A DNA stretch of 52,772 bases from Tritrichomonas foetus (Eukaryota > Parabasalia > Tritrichomonadida > Tritrichomonadidae). The translations under genes and the position numbers were made by a program. Every line of letters begins with the position of its first letter. Positions within the stretch are counted from its first letter, which is position 1. Below the pieces are notes generated by a model. The model was not told the DNA's origin. It saw nothing but the letters and a program-made list of their open reading frames with translations, and ran no database searches. Below, one piece after another: positions 47,309 through 52,772 of the stretch. The stretch is from the NCBI GenBank assembly GCA_001839685.1, contig MLAK01000156.1:55208-107979 (forward strand), read 5' to 3'.

Positions 47309-49243
47309 TTATTCGGTTGATTCTGTTATATATATTTCATCGAATATTTTCTCACTTATTTCAGAATTGAGTCTTATCATGACCAATGCTTCGAGTTTGG
47401 AAGGTTTATATTGGCGATTAGATGATTCCACTATTCTTGATGCTTGATAGAATCCTCTTTCTGTGACTACAGTCGTTCCTTGTCCAATCAAAAATTTTAA
47501 AGCATATTTTGATAAAAGTGGATATATATTTTGAAGACTATCCCAGTATTGGTATATCGATGCTTTAGTTGGTTGTTTAGTTTCATCCCATTTTTGATAT
47601 TCAGACTTTTCAGTAAAATGATCTAAATACAAACTGTTAAAATATGTTTCTACAGATGTTATTTCGTCAAAAGGATTAGAAATAATTTGAGTTGGCTGCG
47701 ATGAAGATATGGAAACTTCATCTGAATGTTCATCATTAAGTTTCTCTTTGTCTTGAGAAACAACAGTATTTGTGAGATTTTCAATAAAAAGTTTTGTTCG
47801 TGGACGTCCTCTTGGATTTCTTTGGTTGGACTGCACTCTTTTATTGAAACACGTAACTATTTGATTGTTGGCAGAAATGGCATTGTTGATTTCTTTTTCT
47901 ACTTCACTAAAATAATCATGGTAGTATAGAAAATCATCTTTTGATAAATTTGGATTTAACAAAATCCCGATTTTGTATTGTTTGGTGATGTAATAATTAT
48001 GTTTGTTAAAATATGCGTTTTTCTGTTCTACGTATTCTAAATAAGCTATTTCAAACTGATCACTGATAAGGTCCATTTCGTTTTCTAGCATTTTAAAACA
48101 ATGCTCAACGTAACATAGAACGGGGTTTGTTGTTTGTTGAAAGATTTCATAAATTAAGATTACTTTTTTAGAGAGATTAATAAGTGATTTACAATTAACT
48201 AAATCTATCTCTTCGAATTTGTGCGCCAAATCGTATTTATCACTTTCCTGAAATTTTTCAATAATAGGTGCAGCTTCTGCAATATCCAAAATAGTTTGAA
48301 AGAACGAATACCACCGTATTTCGGTATAAGAACGAATAACATGGGGATATTTATTTTCTTTATCATTATCAATGGCAAACTGTGTAAATGCCAATGAACG
48401 GCGATAGCATCCTGCTGTATTCATTATAGAATTAACATTAGGAATCGAATGTATAAACTTCTTTAAGATTAAGTTCAAAAGATGAGCAGCACATGGAATC
48501 CAAGGTATTCCCAATATTCTTACAGCTGCACAAATAGTGCTGTCAGTGTCAGTTGTGATTGCAATAATTTTGTTGGAAATGGAATAAAAGTCAATAATTT
48601 CTTGGATAGTTTGTGCAATCCATGTTGCATCAGTGCGATCTAAAGGCTTATGTGAAAGTGCTATTGTATTAATTTTGCTGTTTTCATAATAATAAGCTTG
48701 AACACCTAGATATTTTTGATTGTCATTGCTCCATTCATCAGCAGTCAAACTCAGAAAAGGCACATCATTTAATATTTCTTTGATTTTTTGAAGCAATCCG
48801 ACATGTATATTTTTGATAATTGTTTTCATCGATTGATGACGTTCAGGGAGAATGTCTTTATAATATTTACTTCTAAGATCACTTAAAGGACGATTAGAAA
48901 AAAGAATATGCTTGCAAATACATTTCAATGTACAATTCATTGAATTTCGAGAGTTTTTTTTTAGATGAATGGATGCGTAATGTTTGACACCATTGGATGT
49001 ACTTTGATTGGAAATCGCCAAAACTTTTTGGCATAATTGACAATAGGCAAGTTTTGAATAAGTTATATTTTCACCACAAATGTTTATAACAAAATATAAA
49101 TCAGGAGTATTCGGAAACTGAAGCAACTCGTTGCCGTGCTCGATAATTTTACAATATACATCATTAGGAATTTCAATTGATGACTGTTTCTTCAACATAC
49201 AATCTTCTTTTTGGTAGATGTTGATCAATTGCGTTTCGGCCAT
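47309..49243 (-). mobile_element. hAT-family transposase gene, apparently intact
   Basis: 644 residues from ATG 49241-49243, without stops or frameshifts. Residues 68-93 form a BED-type zinc finger (C68-x2-C71 ... H88-x4-H93). The hAT core follows: FLSLTADEWSNDNQKYLGV with Asp169 and Trp171, AITTDTDSTICAAVRILG with Asp232, and the insertion-domain marker PCAAHLLNLIL (Cys251, His254). RW lies near residue 310. The end has the hAT dimerisation pattern (KYALKFLIGQGTTVVTERGF...SNRQYKPSKLEALVMIRLN). Such enzymes cut and paste DNA flanked by short terminal inverted repeats and 8-bp target duplications. I could not identify those ends by eye, so the element may be domesticated, old, or simply have short termini. 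The third acidic residue was not assigned. Confidence 0.9.
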
Positions 49244-49392
49244 CCAAAAAGAAAAATGATTAAATTTGCCAAATAAAATTTCTGATAGGCAAAATAAAAT
49301 TCAAGTTCACAAATTTTTATGCATTTCTGTAAAAATTTTTGGATTTATCTCAAATCCGAGTCAAAATTTTATGTTGCTTGACTTTCATATCA

Positions 49393-49398
49393 TCACTT
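49393..49398 (+). promoter_or_regulatory. Candidate initiator of the gene at 49426
   Basis: TCACTT, matching TCA(C/T)(T/A)(T/A), about 31 nt before the ATG. Supports expression of the small gene that follows, but the motif is short. Confidence 0.3.
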
Positions 49399-49425
49399 CA
49401 CTCTACAAACTAGAGGAATTATTAA

Positions 49426-50103
49426 ATGCATATTAACTACAAAATCAACGAAAATCATGAATCATGTTTAAAAAAGGGTGGCACCTCAATTTCTAACTTT
49501 GACATGGATCAAACAAACATCAAGAAATGCCAAAATCAAAATGAATTTATTCTTCTAATCAATGAAATTGATCCCGAAGTTCTCTATCATTGTTTATTTA
49601 CCAATAAATCAATATTCTGTGAAATAATAAATAACTATTTTGGTGGATATTGCACAACAGAACCTTATCACTTTGTAACATATTTAGACTTTTTAATCTG
49701 TGATTTAGAAAACATTCTAAATTCAAACGACAATGAAACAATGATTGTTATTATAAATCTATTAGTTCATTCTTCTCATCATTTTGATATTTCGAATAAT
49801 TACAATATCGAAAATATTTTATCAATAATGCTTGACATGTTTGAAAATTGCTCTTTCATGACGAAAAAGCTAATTTTATATTTATCTAAAACTTTAAGTA
49901 TCCTATTTGATTTTGACATGACACAGCATGAAATATTTGAAAAAATGCTGGAATTTATGGCTGATATATCTGCGGAGAAAACCGATCAAGATTATATTCA
50001 GTATATACTGAATGGAAATGAAATCAAATTTATTTCTTCAAGCGAAGCTTCCCCGATCCGTGATCCACAACTTCTTCCGCCGGTAACATTCGATAGTAAA
50101 TGA
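49426..50103 (+). CDS. Hypothetical helical protein (225 aa)
   Basis: Starts at ATG 49426. After a polar N-terminus (~1-40) the protein is a series of amphipathic helices rich in Leu, Ile and Asn (e.g. FVTYLDFLICDLENIL, TMIVIINLLVHSSHHF, NILSIMLDMFENCSFMTKKLILYLSKTL), compatible with an armadillo/HEAT-like fold. The C-terminus is acidic then Pro-rich (DPQLLPPVTFDSK). No TM or signal peptide. It sits beside the transposase gene and is of unknown function; it may belong to a trichomonad-specific family. Confidence 0.6.
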   Translation: MHINYKINENHESCLKKGGTSISNFDMDQTNIKKCQNQNEFILLINEIDPEVLYHCLFTNKSIFCEIINNYFGGYCTTEPYHFVTYLDFLICDLENILNSNDNETMIVIINLLVHSSHHFDISNNYNIENILSIMLDMFENCSFMTKKLILYLSKTLSILFDFDMTQHEIFEKMLEFMADISAEKTDQDYIQYILNGNEIKFISSSEASPIRDPQLLPPVTFDSK

Positions 50104-50600
50104 ATAAAACTAAATACTGATCTATCTTATCAAATTTTAAAAATATTTTCTGTTTGTCGCTTATTATTGTGAATTGTAACATATGAACAAATAACTTATC
50201 TTCCGTTTGGATATTCGCAATTATCAATTGCAGCATGATATAATTTTTCTTATTCATTATTAAAATCAAAGACGAAATTTTTCAGAATATGAATAACCAA
50301 AGCCTGTGCTATATTATAATTTAAGCTACACTGAGGGCAAATGTGGGTGTCCGTTATGAGAGAATTGACCTATTCAAATGAAAACAAGTTTCTTAACACT
50401 ACTTATATAAAAAGTTACTATATTACATCTATTTTGAACTGAAGTTCCGATTGTTGCATATCCAAAAGCTTCTTTAACAATTAATTTTTATTGTCCATTA
50501 TATACGATTTAGTAGTTTAATTTTCATCTAAATAGTAATAATCCACCTGGTATCTCACAAAAAGTATAATTCATAAATGCATTTGAAGTAATTGTATTCT
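50104..50600. other. Intergenic region
   Basis: AT-rich DNA between the hypothetical gene and the beta-helix pseudogene. No coding sequence is clear; the upstream edge of the pseudogene is uncertain. Confidence 0.4.
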
Positions 50601-52772
50601 AATTCGAATTATTACTTTGCAATATATCATTCCTCTAATTATGTGATCTTGATCTCTGCATTTGATGGAAATGAACAAGTATCAATTAATAAATTACCGA
50701 TTATTTCTCCGGCTAATGTACCATCAGATTTACCTGAATTATTCTAAACAAATTGACAATATGTGAAACTTACCTTCATAATAGTGCATTTCTTAATAGT
50801 ATGATTAGAATAGATAATTTTAGAGTTGATACAAGCTACATATTATGGATTATTAGAATAGATAATGTGATATTATTCAAATGCATTTGTTTTTCTTTCA
50901 TTGCAAGTCGAAGATTATGTTTTATCATTTTCACATGATTCAAAGTTCCAATAATCATGATTAGCATTTGGAACTATATTTTTAATTTCTATTTCCTTTG
51001 CAATTTCATCATCATGCATTTTGGCATCAAATGTAGAAACATCAGATGACGGAGTAATCTTTACAAATGCCGATCATAGTTCAGGAGGTTTAATTACACA
51101 ATGCATATATTGCACCAACGGGTATTAACGATTCAGGTGGTGCAGCTATTCGAATGGAAAAAAAGCATCAGCATGTGAAATTCAAGTTTGTACTTTCATA
51201 GATTGTGGTAAAAATATGCAAAAATAGAGATATATAATTCGTTCTGAAGGATATAAAGTTATTTTCACGAATAATGTGATTAGCTTTACCAATACAAATG
51301 AAGCAATATGATGAATTGCAACATTTAGTTATTCTACATTTTTCATTACAGATTCTGAATTTAAGAATTGCCATAATGATTTCCGCGGTGGAGGATTTTA
51401 TATCTTTACATGGGGTCATCAACTAAAGAATTTAGAATCCTTTGTAATTGATCATTGTAATTTTATTAATTTATCAACAAATACTACTGATCAGAATCAA
51501 TGATGGCGATGGAGGAGGAATTAGTTTTTTTGATGACTGACACAAATCATCTAAAATTTATTGATAGTGAATTTATTTGCTGCACATTAAATCGGCATGG
51601 AGATGCTGTTGCACTTTCAAATAATAAAAATAAAACTAAGCAAATTCCAACATTTACACGATGCTATTTTGAAAATAATCAAGCAGGATGAATGAGTTTA
51701 ACTAGAGCTACAGGTTATAATGGATCAGCATTATTTATTAATACCCTTTACTCTTTCACAATGTAACTTTAGTCAACATTCAGTTTCAGGATATGGTGGC
51801 TGTATTTATGTTACTGGGCTTAGTCATCAATTCGGTACCGAATTCCGCCATAGTCAAGAAACTAATCAAGAAATAGATAATCAATTTATCTTGAAAAAGG
51901 ATTAATCTATGCCAAATTGTAAATTTGTTGATTGTGGTACTAAAGGAAGTGTTATTGATTCTAACTGTATTGATTTAAATATTCTAAGGAATCAATTTAT
52001 AGATTGTAACATAGTTTCACTAAGTAGTAAATATTCTAATGGTCTAAATTTTTCGAATCCTACCTTTAGAGTTAATTCACATAATGGTGAATGTGCTAAT
52101 TTTGATGATGATACAGTGGAATATCATGATATAGAAGTGGTTTCAACTGTTAACTGTATTTTTGATAATAACAATGCAACTAGTGTCTGTGCATTCTTGA
52201 TTAAACCATGTCCGATTCCAATTTTAAGAGATTTGGAAACTTCATTTTTACTGTCTTTTATCAAGATGTGTTAACAGACGAAGTTAATATTGGTGGTTGC
52301 ACATTTGAAAACTACTACTTTAACAAAAATCCAAATAATTAGCCACTTATTATCCTCAATAATACAGGAATAACCACTATTAGGAATAGTACATTTAAAA
52401 ACATTGCTTATAGTAAGCCTTTCAGTAAAATAAACGGTGTTTCATTTTTGAAAGATATTGCGTTAACACAATCATAGTCAGCTATTGACTTCACAGTTGC
52501 TGGAACATTAACGAATGTGCTATTTTCAAATTATGTATTTGACAAATGTTTATCATTAAATTGACCCATAGCATTTACAAATTATTCGGTTTTGCCAATG
52601 CTAAATGAAAATTTTGTTCTAAAATTTGTAACAAAAGAAACGAATGGATGTATAGGATTAAATTCTTATGCTGACTTAACCATCAATTACTGTCGTTATG
52701 AATGAGTCATCAGGAACAATAATTATCGATCTGGTTGAAAAAGTGACAGTCCAACACTCAATCATCAAAATA
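50600..52772 (+). pseudogene. Broken beta-helix (Pmp-like) surface-protein gene, 3' end beyond window
   Basis: Reading the plus strand in changing frames gives a series of related pieces with Cys-Phe and Gly-Gly patterns: NDSGGAAIRM and CTFIDCGKN (~51130-51210), FRGGGFYIF (~51382), VIDHCNFINLS (~51445), GDGGGISFF (~51506), CYFENNQAG (~51663), YGGCIYVTG (~51790), CKFVDCG (~51917), NCIFDNNNAT (~52150), GGCTFENYYF (~52292) and STFKNIA (~52388). These are typical of right-handed beta-helix repeats in Pmp-like surface proteins. Several stop codons and frame changes separate them, so it is a decayed copy. The longest intact piece is 51909-52274. The gene continues past the right edge. No in-frame start was found. 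Confidence 0.7.

Overview
The window looks like nuclear DNA of a parabasalid protist, most likely a trichomonad close to Tritrichomonas (inference). It is very AT-rich. Genes are densely packed on both strands with no operons, mostly single-exon, and their products are typically eukaryotic: CK2 beta, 14-3-3, formin, VPS25, POP1, TAF7, a cyclin and a CEP20/FOP LisH protein. Two introns could be deduced. One has the GTATGT...ACTAAC-AG ends known from Trichomonas; the other is only 27 nt long. Initiator-like TCA(T/C)TT sites lie just upstream of some ATGs, another trichomonad trait.

Layout. 1-10191: a large charged, low-complexity protein cut by the window edge (+), facing a 2140-residue coiled-coil/disordered protein (-). 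10647-14338 (+): transcriptional-type cyclin, a membrane protein with a SUN-like C-terminus, CK2 beta; then a ~210-bp inverted-repeat element. 14774-18803: divergent pair of an FG-GAP-type type I membrane protein (-) and a phospholipase B-like protein (+). 19126-22284 (-): a coiled-coil gene with an intron, split into two frames at a slippery A/G run. 22616-25087: head-to-head POP1 (-) and CEP20-like (+). 25836-28979: a small coiled-coil protein (-) and TAF7 (+). 29482-34999 (+): a long coiled-coil protein and a CARMIL-like PH+LRR protein whose start is reached only through the 27-nt intron. 35219-35343: an assembly gap of Ns inside a 17-bp tandem repeat. 35446-38276: VPS25 (-), a charged protein (+) and a secreted basic protein (+). 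38509-44457 (-): a secreted fucosyltransferase-like protein, 14-3-3 and a formin. 44458 to the end: gene-poor and mobile/decayed DNA, holding two orphan small ORFs, an apparently intact hAT-family transposase gene, a hypothetical helical protein and a broken beta-helix surface-protein gene that runs off the window.

The genes do not form one pathway, but several fit a flagellate with an active cytoskeleton: formin and CARMIL-like (actin), CEP20-like (basal body), several long coiled-coil proteins, and a possible nuclear-envelope SUN-like protein. I see no CRISPR, tRNA or rRNA. The most interesting points are the ultrashort intron, the in-frame slippery frameshift site, the SUN-like protein, the tyrosine/acidic modules shared by neighbouring giant proteins, and a relic copy of the CARMIL-like 5' end upstream of TAF7.
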